Of a stretch of DNA of 64,000 nucleotides, positions 26,286 through 34,674 are shown piece after piece. The stretch covers positions 453,157-517,156 of the forward strand of contig JBFMHN010000002.1 in the NCBI GenBank assembly GCA_040752895.1, given 5' to 3'. How positions within the stretch are numbered: position 1 is the first letter of the stretch; every line of letters starts with the position of its first letter. This stretch comes from Pseudomonadota bacterium (GTDB lineage: Bacteria > Pseudomonadota > Alphaproteobacteria > GCA-2746255). A program made the translations under genes and the position numbers. The notes beneath the pieces are model-generated. The model did not search any database and was not told the origin of the DNA. It saw only the letters and a list, made by a program, of their open reading frames with translations.

Positions 26286-26717
26286 ATGATTCAAGTATAT
26301 GGCACTTCCCTCGCGTGGGAAGGAAAGGCGTTTCTCCTGCGCGGGCCTTCCGGCGCCGGCAAATCCGATCTCGCCCTTCGCCTGATCGAGGAAGGCGCCT
26401 GCCTTATAGCCGACGACCAGACGCGGCTTGCGGCCCGGAAGGGGCGGCTGCTGGCCTCGGCGCCGCCGGCGATCGCCGGCCTCCTGGAGATCCGCGGGCT
26501 TGGCATCGTGAAGGTGCCGTTTGCCGAACCCTCGCCGCTTGTCCTCGCGGTTGATCTCGTCGCGCCTGCGGCCGTCGAGCGGTTGCCGGAAGTCGCGCAT
26601 TGCACCTATCTCGGGGTTCGCGTGCCGCGGATGTTGCTTTATCCCTTCGAGGTGTCGGCGACGGCGAAGCTGCGCCGCGCGGCTGCCGCCCTTGCCGCCG
26701 GGGAGCTTGCGGCCTGA
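26286..26717 (+). CDS. hprK: HPr kinase/phosphorylase, short alphaproteobacterial form
   Basis: A 143-residue protein consisting only of the catalytic domain of HprK, as is usual in alphaproteobacteria. P-loop GPSGAGKS is at residues 20-27, the metal-binding Asp pair follows in IADDQTRL, and the K2-loop motif is LLEIRGLGIVKVPF. It phosphorylates a seryl residue of HPr, a regulatory rather than sugar-uptake role. The stop overlaps the rapZ start. The HPr gene it should act on lies 1.3 kb downstream in the same operon. Confidence 0.92.
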   Translation: MIQVYGTSLAWEGKAFLLRGPSGAGKSDLALRLIEEGACLIADDQTRLAARKGRLLASAPPAIAGLLEIRGLGIVKVPFAEPSPLVLAVDLVAPAAVERLPEVAHCTYLGVRVPRMLLYPFEVSATAKLRRAAAALAAGELAA

Positions 26718-27619
26718 TGGAAAACGCGCGGCAAACCGCTTTGCCTGCTGTGCGCCGGGTGCTTCTGGTGACCGGGCTTTCCGGGGCGGGGCACACGACC
26801 TCGCTGCGGGCGCTCGAGGATGTCGGCTTCGAGGCGATCGACAACCTGCCGATTTCCTTTCTTCAGAGGCTTCTGCACGCGCCGGACGGTTCGGCCCGGC
26901 CGCTTGCCATCGGAATTGATGTTCGCACCCGCGATTTCGGTGTCAAGGACCTGTTGGAGGCGGTCGCCTCGCTCGAAGAGCTTGAGGGTTTGGATCTCAA
27001 GCTTCTGTTTCTGGACTGCGACGACGAGGTCTTGGTGCGCCGCTACACAGAAACCCGCCGCCGTCATCCGGCCGCCGGCGACCGGCCGGTGCTGGACGGC
27101 ATCGCCCATGAACGGCGTTTGCTGGCGCCCCTTCGCGACCGCGCCAACCTCGTCTTCGACACGACGCGGCTTACCCCTTGGGAGCTTCGGCGGCGCCTGA
27201 AGGAAATCTTCGCCAAGGAGGAAGCGGCCGAGCTTCTGCTTTTTCTCACCTCCTTCGCCTATACGAACGGCCTTCCCCGCGAGGCGGACCTCGTCTTCGA
27301 TGTCCGTTTTCTTGCCAACCCGCACTATGTCCCGGCGTTGCGGCCTTTGACCGGCCGTGATAGGGAGGTTTGCGAATACATCGAGGCGGACCCCGATTTT
27401 GCCCCCTTTTTCGACAGCCTGACGGCCATGCTTCGCCTGCTGCTTCCGCGTTTTGAGAAAGAAGGCAAGAACTACCTGACGATCGCCCTCGGCTGCACGG
27501 GCGGTCGGCACCGTTCGGTCTTTGTCTCCGAAAAGCTGCAGGGCTGGCTGGCGGGCGAAGGGCAACGGGCCTTTCTCCGCCATCGCGATCTCGAAGCCTT
27601 GCCTGAAAAACCCGCCTAA
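26717..27619 (+). CDS. rapZ: RNase adapter protein RapZ (YvcJ family)
   Basis: A 300-residue nucleotide-binding protein family member. Blocks LRALEDVGFEAIDNLP, IDVRTRD, FLDCDDEVLVRRYTETRRRHP, SFAYTNGLPREADLVFDVRF and IALGCTGGRHRSVF match RapZ well. The P-loop reads GLSGAGHTT at residues 20-28, so the invariant Walker A Lys is His26. The C-terminal half, which in E. coli carries RNA and RNase E binding, is intact. Start ATG 26717 overlaps the hprK stop. Confidence 0.92.
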   Translation: MENARQTALPAVRRVLLVTGLSGAGHTTSLRALEDVGFEAIDNLPISFLQRLLHAPDGSARPLAIGIDVRTRDFGVKDLLEAVASLEELEGLDLKLLFLDCDDEVLVRRYTETRRRHPAAGDRPVLDGIAHERRLLAPLRDRANLVFDTTRLTPWELRRRLKEIFAKEEAAELLLFLTSFAYTNGLPREADLVFDVRFLANPHYVPALRPLTGRDREVCEYIEADPDFAPFFDSLTAMLRLLLPRFEKEGKNYLTIALGCTGGRHRSVFVSEKLQGWLAGEGQRAFLRHRDLEALPEKPA

Positions 27620-27628
27620 GAGAACCGG

Positions 27629-28045
27629 ATGATCGGACTCGTGCTCGTAACCCACGGCCGTCTTGCGGAGGAATTTGTCCGGGCGCTTAAGCATATCGTC
27701 GGACCGCAGCGTCATATCCGGACCGTGTGCATCGATCCCGGCGACGCCGTTGAGAAGCGCCGGCAGGAAATTCTGGACCGCATTTCGGAAGTCGACGACG
27801 GGGATGGCGTCATCGTTTTGACGGATATGTTCGGAGGCACGCCGTCGAATCTGGCGATCTCGGTCATGGAGCGCGCGAAGGCCGAGGTGATTGCCGGGTT
27901 GAACCTGCCGATGCTGATCAAGCTTGCGAGCCTGCGTGAAGGCACCGACATCGTAACGGCGGCGGCGGCGGCACAAGACGCGGGGCGCAAATACATCCAT
28001 GTGGCCTCGCGGTTGCTGGCCGAAGAAGAAAAAGTAAAGACGTAA
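27629..28045 (+). CDS. PTS EIIA component, mannose family (regulatory PTS)
   Basis: A 138-residue EIIA-Man domain protein. The phospho-accepting His is His9 or so in MIGLVLVTHGRLAEEF, and LTDMFGGTPSNLA is the family's second conserved block. There are no EIIB or EIIC genes, so this is the regulatory PTS branch typical of alphaproteobacteria, receiving phosphate from HPr. It lies 9 bp after rapZ and 6 bp before the HPr gene. Confidence 0.92.
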   Translation: MIGLVLVTHGRLAEEFVRALKHIVGPQRHIRTVCIDPGDAVEKRRQEILDRISEVDDGDGVIVLTDMFGGTPSNLAISVMERAKAEVIAGLNLPMLIKLASLREGTDIVTAAAAAQDAGRKYIHVASRLLAEEEKVKT

Positions 28046-28051
28046 CGGGAG

Positions 28052-28351
28052 ATGTCCGTGGTGCGGCGCAAGCAAGCGGCGACTTTCCTTCGCCGACGAG
28101 TCAAGATCCGGAACGCGCGCGGGCTGCACGCCCAGGCGTCGGCGAAATTCGTTCGTTGCGCGTCCTCGTTTGATGCCGAGATCGTCGTCGCCCGCCGCGG
28201 TGTCATCGTTTCGGGGCTTTCGATCATGGGCCTTCTGACCCTGGCGGCCAGCCGCGGCACGATGATCGAGATTCGGGCCACGGGTCGCGTAGCGGAAGCG
28301 GCCATGGACGCTCTCTGCACGCTGGTGCGCGACCGGTTCGGCGAAGACTAA
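28052..28351 (+). CDS. ptsH: Phosphocarrier protein HPr
   Basis: A 99-residue HPr. The active-site loop reads NARGLHAQASAKF with His26 as phospho-acceptor. The normally invariant Arg two residues after this His is Gln28 here. The regulatory Ser site is SGLSIMGLLTLAASRG, where the Ser preceding I-M-G is kept as the HprK target although the usual Lys before it is Leu. Enzyme I is not in the window. The charged N-terminal extension (MSVVRRKQAATFLRRR) is longer than in E. coli HPr. Confidence 0.9.
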   Translation: MSVVRRKQAATFLRRRVKIRNARGLHAQASAKFVRCASSFDAEIVVARRGVIVSGLSIMGLLTLAASRGTMIEIRATGRVAEAAMDALCTLVRDRFGED

Positions 28352-28469
28352 AGGCCAGGGCGGGCGTTTCGCGGCTTGATCGCGGCGCGAAAATCCTGCT
28401 ATGTCGGGACTTCTTTCCGGGGCCTTCGGGCCCCTTCGGGCAAAGCTTTCGGAAAACCGGGCGGGGTAG

Positions 28470-29777
<1,308 letters not shown>

Positions 29778-29851
29778 GCGGGGACCCTTCGCCAGCGGCG
29801 GCGGGCTTGTTCGCGCCCTGGTTCGCGCCTAAACTTTCGGTTGTGTGGAAA

Positions 29852-32383
29852 ATGTGGAAAACGGGGATAAGGCGTCGTCTCGTCGGATCCGAACGTCGCG
29901 CCGCCTTTGCCGCCGCCCCGTTCGCAGGACTGGAGAACGGGCTGGAGGGGTCTCTTTCGGACCCCTTCCTGCAAGGGCTTGCCGTCCTCGTTGTCGGTCT
30001 TGCGGTTCTTGGCCCGCTCGGTTTCCGCTCGGTCTGGCGTAGGCGGCGGGCGGCCGGCGCGCGCGGGGAGAAGGCGCGGCGGGAAATGGCCGAGCTTCAC
30101 GCGATTTTAGAAAAGGCGTCGGCCGGGTTTTTCTTCTGGCGGGCGGGCGAGACGCAGGAAACGGCCTTCGGCGATTTTTCCGCCTTTGGTTTCGACGGCG
30201 CGACCGATGCGGGGCCGGGTTTCGAGGGGGCGCTTCGGCGCTTCGAAGCCGACTCGGCCGAGCAATTGCAAAAAGCGGTCTCGAAACTGCGCGCCGGGGC
30301 CGGGCGTTTCGATCTGGATCTCGCGACGGACGACGCGCGTCGCTTGCGGGCGCGCGGACAGCGGCTTGAATCGGCGGATGGCGAGGCGATCGGCGATCTG
30401 GTCCGGCTGGAAGACGTAACCGAGGTCGAAGCCCGCGCCCTGCAATTCACCCAATTCGCCCAGCGCAACGCGAAACTTCTGAAAGACCGCGAGCGGCTTC
30501 GGTTTCTTCTTGATCAATTGCCGTTCCCGGTTTGGCTTCGCGGGCCAGACCTCAAGCTTGAATTTTGCAACCGGGCGTACGCCTCCGTCGTCGGCCTGCG
30601 CGCCGAGGAGGCGGTCGCGCGCGGCCGGGAATTTGCCGAGGGCATCATCGGCGAACAGGGGCAGGCCTTGGCGAAGCGCGCCCATCGGGTCGGCTCGCCG
30701 CAATCGGAAAGCCATCACTTTGTCGTTGACGGCGTGCGCCGCCTGCTCGAAGTCACCGAGATTCCGTTCACAGCCGCCGCCGGCATGGTGGGCTACGCGC
30801 AAGACTTCACGGAAGTCGATCGCGTGCAGGACGAGCTTGGCCGGCATATCGACGCCCAGGCAAAGGTCCTCGAAGGGCTTGCCACGGCGATCGCCATCTA
30901 CGGGCCGGACACGCGGCTTAAATTCTTCAACCGGGCCTTCGCGCTGCTGTGGCGGCTCAACGAGGAATGGCTGCGGATGGAGCCAACCCAGGGCGAGGTG
31001 CTGGAGACGCTCCGCGCCCGAAGGCGCTTGCCGGAAACGGTGGATTTCCCGGCCTACAAGAAGGGCCAGCTGGCCCGCTTCACATCCCTTATCGACCCGG
31101 TCGAGGAACTCTTGCATCTGCCGGATGGCGCCACGCTGCGTTCGAGCGTCTCGCCCCATCCTTTCGGGGGGCTGCTTTGCACCTACGAGGACGTGACGGA
31201 CAAGCTCGCGCTTGAACGCTCTTACAACACGCTGATCAAGGTACAGCGGCAATCGCTCGACAACCTCTACGAAGGGGTTGCCGTGTTCGGAAGCGACGGG
31301 CGCCTGAAACTCAGCAACCCGACCTACGCCCAAATCTGGGGCTTTGCGCCGAACGAGCTTGAAGGGGAACCGCATATTTCCGAAATCGTCGACAAGTCCG
31401 CGCGCTTTGCGGCGCCGGAGGATTGGCCCGTCTTGCGGGCGCGGATCGTTGCCGGCACGTGCGAACGCGCCGCGAAAAACGGACGCTTTCATCGCCAGGA
31501 CGGCACGGCGATTGATTTTGCCAGCCTGCCCTTGCCGGACGGCGGCGTGCTCTGGCGCTATGTGGACGTGACGGACAGCACGCGGGTCGAGCACGCGCTT
31601 CGCGAACGGAACGAGGCGCTGCTGGCGGCCGACAAGCTGATGTCGGAATTCGTCGCCCATGTTTCGTACGAGTTGCGGACGCCCTTGAACACCATCATCG
31701 GCTTCGCCCAGCTTCTGGAAAACGCCTACTTCGGCGATCTGAACGATCGGCAGCAGGATTACGTGGCGGGTATTCTCGTTTCCTCTCAGGTGCTGCTTTC
31801 GCTGATCAACGACATTCTCGATCTCGCGCTGATCGAAGCCGGCCAGATGCCCATCCGGCGCGAGGAGGTGGCGATACGGTCATTGCTGGAAGAAGTGCTG
31901 CGGCTTGTTCGCGAAAAGGCGAACGAGAAAAACTTGACCGTCGTCATGGATATTCAGGGCAATCCCCCGCCGATCTATGCCGACAAGCAGCGCCTGAAAC
32001 AGGTTCTCTTCAAGCTTCTGAACAACGCGATAAACTTCAGCACGCCGGGCGGTGAAGTTTCGCTTTCCGCCCGCAAGGAAAGGGCGGACCTCGTCCTGCA
32101 GGTCACGGACACCGGTGTCGGCATCCCGCGCGAGGAGCAGACGCGTATCTTCGAGAAGTTCGAGCGCGGCAGTTCGAGCAAGGGGCGCGGCTCGGGCCTC
32201 GGCCTCTCCCTGGTGAAGAAGTTCGTCGAACTGCACTACGGCCAGGTCGATCTCCAATCCGAGCCCGGCCAGGGTACGGCCGTTCGCTGCCGCCTCCCCT
32301 ATGCCGCCCGGGACGTTGCGGAAGGCGAGGCGCCGCCCGCCGGCGAGGCGCAGCCCGTACCGCCGATGAAGACCGGCACCTGA
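29852..32383 (+). CDS. divL: DivL-like PAS-domain histidine kinase homologue with Tyr in the H-box
   Basis: An 843-residue membrane-associated protein. A hydrophobic segment (residues 45-65) is followed by three or more PAS-like domains (about 215-330, 340-450, 465-580). Then comes a dimerisation helix reading FVAHVSYELRTPLNTIIGF, and an ATPase domain (VLFKLLNNAINFSTPGG, DTGVGIPREEQ, GLGLSLVKKF). The phospho-accepting His is replaced by Tyr606, the hallmark of Caulobacter DivL, which regulates CckA during the cell cycle. Neighbours tsaE and amgK fit the divL neighbourhood. I chose ATG 29852 near a GTG at 29843; the frame open further upstream lies inside ahcY and is a shadow. Confidence 0.85.
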   Translation: MWKTGIRRRLVGSERRAAFAAAPFAGLENGLEGSLSDPFLQGLAVLVVGLAVLGPLGFRSVWRRRRAAGARGEKARREMAELHAILEKASAGFFFWRAGETQETAFGDFSAFGFDGATDAGPGFEGALRRFEADSAEQLQKAVSKLRAGAGRFDLDLATDDARRLRARGQRLESADGEAIGDLVRLEDVTEVEARALQFTQFAQRNAKLLKDRERLRFLLDQLPFPVWLRGPDLKLEFCNRAYASVVGLRAEEAVARGREFAEGIIGEQGQALAKRAHRVGSPQSESHHFVVDGVRRLLEVTEIPFTAAAGMVGYAQDFTEVDRVQDELGRHIDAQAKVLEGLATAIAIYGPDTRLKFFNRAFALLWRLNEEWLRMEPTQGEVLETLRARRRLPETVDFPAYKKGQLARFTSLIDPVEELLHLPDGATLRSSVSPHPFGGLLCTYEDVTDKLALERSYNTLIKVQRQSLDNLYEGVAVFGSDGRLKLSNPTYAQIWGFAPNELEGEPHISEIVDKSARFAAPEDWPVLRARIVAGTCERAAKNGRFHRQDGTAIDFASLPLPDGGVLWRYVDVTDSTRVEHALRERNEALLAADKLMSEFVAHVSYELRTPLNTIIGFAQLLENAYFGDLNDRQQDYVAGILVSSQVLLSLINDILDLALIEAGQMPIRREEVAIRSLLEEVLRLVREKANEKNLTVVMDIQGNPPPIYADKQRLKQVLFKLLNNAINFSTPGGEVSLSARKERADLVLQVTDTGVGIPREEQTRIFEKFERGSSSKGRGSGLGLSLVKKFVELHYGQVDLQSEPGQGTAVRCRLPYAARDVAEGEAPPAGEAQPVPPMKTGT

Positions 32384-32445
32384 GCTTCCTTCCTTTTTGT
32401 GACCACCGGTTGCAGGCGGCAAGCGCCGCCGCTACAAACGGGTGA

Positions 32446-32952
32446 ATGGCTTCCGACACCCGCGTGCTGCAACGCGTTCTCGCCGACTTGGCGGCGACGG
32501 AGAATCTTGCGCGCGCCCTGGCCGGGCTTGTCCGCCGCGGTGACGTCATCGGGCTGGCGGGCGAACTCGGCGCCGGCAAGACGACGTTCGCCCGCGCCTT
32601 CCTTCGCGCCCGTGCCGGCGCGGAACGGGAGGAGGTGCCGTCGCCGACCTTCACCCTGGCGCAGGCCTACGATCTGCCGGGTTTGCCGGTCTGGCATTTT
32701 GACCTTTACCGCCTGGCGAAGGCGGAGGACGCCTTCGAGCTCGGCATCGAAGAGGCCTTCGCGGAAGGGGTTTCCCTCATCGAATGGCCGGGCCGCCTGG
32801 GCAGGTGGCTGCCCGTCGACCGCCTCGATATCGTGCTGACGCAGGGACCCCTGCCGGACGCCCGTAACGCCATGCTGGTTGGCCGCGAAAGCTGGGCGCG
32901 GAGACTGGATGATCTCGAAGCCCTCGAAGCGGGTGCCGCCTCCGATGCCTGA
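32446..32952 (+). CDS. tsaE: tRNA threonylcarbamoyladenosine biosynthesis ATPase TsaE
   Basis: A 168-residue P-loop protein needed for t6A37 tRNA modification. Walker A is GELGAGKTTFAR, and VPSPTFTLAQAYD with WHFDLYRL and SLIEWPGRL are TsaE signature blocks. Its last 8 bp overlap the amgK start. Confidence 0.93.
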   Translation: MASDTRVLQRVLADLAATENLARALAGLVRRGDVIGLAGELGAGKTTFARAFLRARAGAEREEVPSPTFTLAQAYDLPGLPVWHFDLYRLAKAEDAFELGIEEAFAEGVSLIEWPGRLGRWLPVDRLDIVLTQGPLPDARNAMLVGRESWARRLDDLEALEAGAASDA

Positions 32953-33955
32953 GCGGACGCAGCAGAGGGAAGCCTTTCTCGCCGCCTGCGGCCTGGCGGG
33001 CAGCAGGCTTTTTCCCCTGGCGGGAGACGCCTCCTTCCGCCGCTACTTCCGGCTTTCGGGCGCGGCAGGGCGCTGGGTGCTGATGGATGCCCCGCCGGAG
33101 CGGGAAGACGTCCGCCCCTTTCTGCAGCTGGCCCGCCATCTTCGCGCGCTTGGCTATAGCGCGCCCGAAATTATCGCCACCGACGCCGAGGCCGGCTTTC
33201 TGCTGCTCGAGGATCTGGGCGAGGCGACCTATACCCGCGTCCTGGCCGAGACGGGCATGGAAGAACCGCTCTACCGCCTCGCCATGGATCTGTTGATCGA
33301 CCTCCATCGCAAGCCCTTGGCCGAGGGGGTGCCGCCCGGCCTGTCGGCCTATACGGACGCGCGCTTTCTGGAAGAGGCGTGCCTCCTTCTTGATTGGTAC
33401 CTGCCGGCCGTGACCGGGAAGCCGGTGCCGGAGAAGGCCCGCGCGGCGTACGCCGCGCTGTGGCCGCCGCTCTTCGCCCATGTCCGGAGCGTCCCGGAGA
33501 CTCTCGTCTTGCGCGACTACCACGTGGACAATCTTATCTATTTGCCGGAGCGCGAGGGTGTTCGCGCCTGCGGGCTGCTTGATTTCCAGGACGCGGTCCG
33601 CGGGCCGGCCGCCTACGACGTCGTCTCGCTGCTTGAGGACGCAAGACGCGACCTTTCGCCCGGCCTGGTTGATCGCATGTGCGCGCGCTATGTCGAGGCC
33701 TTTCCGGCGCTCGACCGGCAAGCCTTCGCGCGGGCTTACGCGATCCTCGGCGCGCAGCGAAACTGCAAGATTCTCGGCATCTTCACGCGTCTCTTTCGGC
33801 GCGACGGAAAGTCCGCTTATCTTGCCCACATTCCCCGGGTATGGCGCCTGCTGGAGGGGGATATGAAGGCCGGCGTTCTTGCCCCCTTGCGGGCGTGGCT
33901 GGACGCAAACCTGCCGGTTGCCCTTCGCAAGACGCCGGAGGCCGAAGGCGGATGA
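32945..33955 (+). CDS. amgK: Anomeric N-acetylmuramate/N-acetylglucosamine kinase AmgK
   Basis: A 336-residue aminoglycoside-phosphotransferase-fold kinase. DASFRRYFRL is the N-lobe block, LLLEDLGEATY the hinge, VLRDYHVDNLIYLPER the catalytic loop (Asp, Asn) and LLDFQDAVRGPAAYDV the metal-binding DxD-like block. AmgK phosphorylates MurNAc at C1 in the peptidoglycan recycling route that bypasses de novo UDP-MurNAc synthesis. The next gene (murU) encodes the following step and overlaps by ATGA, which strengthens the call. Confidence 0.9.
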   Translation: MPERTQQREAFLAACGLAGSRLFPLAGDASFRRYFRLSGAAGRWVLMDAPPEREDVRPFLQLARHLRALGYSAPEIIATDAEAGFLLLEDLGEATYTRVLAETGMEEPLYRLAMDLLIDLHRKPLAEGVPPGLSAYTDARFLEEACLLLDWYLPAVTGKPVPEKARAAYAALWPPLFAHVRSVPETLVLRDYHVDNLIYLPEREGVRACGLLDFQDAVRGPAAYDVVSLLEDARRDLSPGLVDRMCARYVEAFPALDRQAFARAYAILGAQRNCKILGIFTRLFRRDGKSAYLAHIPRVWRLLEGDMKAGVLAPLRAWLDANLPVALRKTPEAEGG

Positions 33956-34674
33956 CGATGGCCTGGATGCCGAAACGGGCGATGGTGCTGGCGGCCGGGC
34001 GCGGCGAGCGCCTGCGTCCGCTGACCGACAGGCTCCCCAAGCCGTTGATCGCAATCGCCGGACGGAGCCTGCTCGACCGGGCGCTGGACCGTCTCAAGGA
34101 GGCCGGCGTCGAGGAGGTCGTCGTTAACCTGCAACACCTGGGAGAGAAAATCCGGCAAGCGCTGGCCCGGCGCGACGACGTGCGGATTGTCTATTCGGAA
34201 GAAAAAGAACGCCTTGAAACCGGCGGCGGCATCGCGAAGGCGTTGCCGCGGTTCGGCCAGGCGCCCTTCTTCGCCGTGAACGGGGACGTGCTGTGGGAAG
34301 AGGGAGGGCCGCCGGCCCTTCGGCGCCTGGCCGAAGGCTTCGACGCGGCGCGGATGGACGGCCTTCTTCTGGTGCAGCCCCGCGCCGCGGCCTTGGGCTA
34401 TGACGGCAACGGCGATTTCGAGCTTGGCGCAGGAGGAAAGCTCATCCGGCGGCAGGGAAATACAGCGCCTTACGTTTTCACCGGCATCCAGCTTTTGCAT
34501 CCCAAGCTTTTCGAAGGCGCGCCCGGCGGGCGGTTTTCCATGAATCTTCTGTATGACGCGGCTCTCGCCAAGGGCCGCCTTTTCGGCCTTGTGCATGTGG
34601 GGGCCTGGTACCACATTGGAACGCCCGAAGCCCTTGCTGCGATCGAGGAAAGGTTTCGGGCGGGGCGCCCATGA
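33952..34674 (+). CDS. murU: N-acetylmuramate alpha-1-phosphate uridylyltransferase MurU
   Basis: A 240-residue nucleotidyltransferase. MVLAAGRGERLRPLTDRLPKPL is the nucleotide-binding signature with the activating Lys, VNGDVLW gives the metal-binding Asp, and WYHIGTPEAL the C-terminal block. It makes UDP-MurNAc from MurNAc-1-phosphate produced by AmgK. The window thus encodes a fosfomycin-bypassing recycling pair, as in Pseudomonas and Caulobacter. ATG 33952 overlaps amgK and the stop overlaps addB. Confidence 0.9.
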   Translation: MTMAWMPKRAMVLAAGRGERLRPLTDRLPKPLIAIAGRSLLDRALDRLKEAGVEEVVVNLQHLGEKIRQALARRDDVRIVYSEEKERLETGGGIAKALPRFGQAPFFAVNGDVLWEEGGPPALRRLAEGFDAARMDGLLLVQPRAAALGYDGNGDFELGAGGKLIRRQGNTAPYVFTGIQLLHPKLFEGAPGGRFSMNLLYDAALAKGRLFGLVHVGAWYHIGTPEALAAIEERFRAGRP

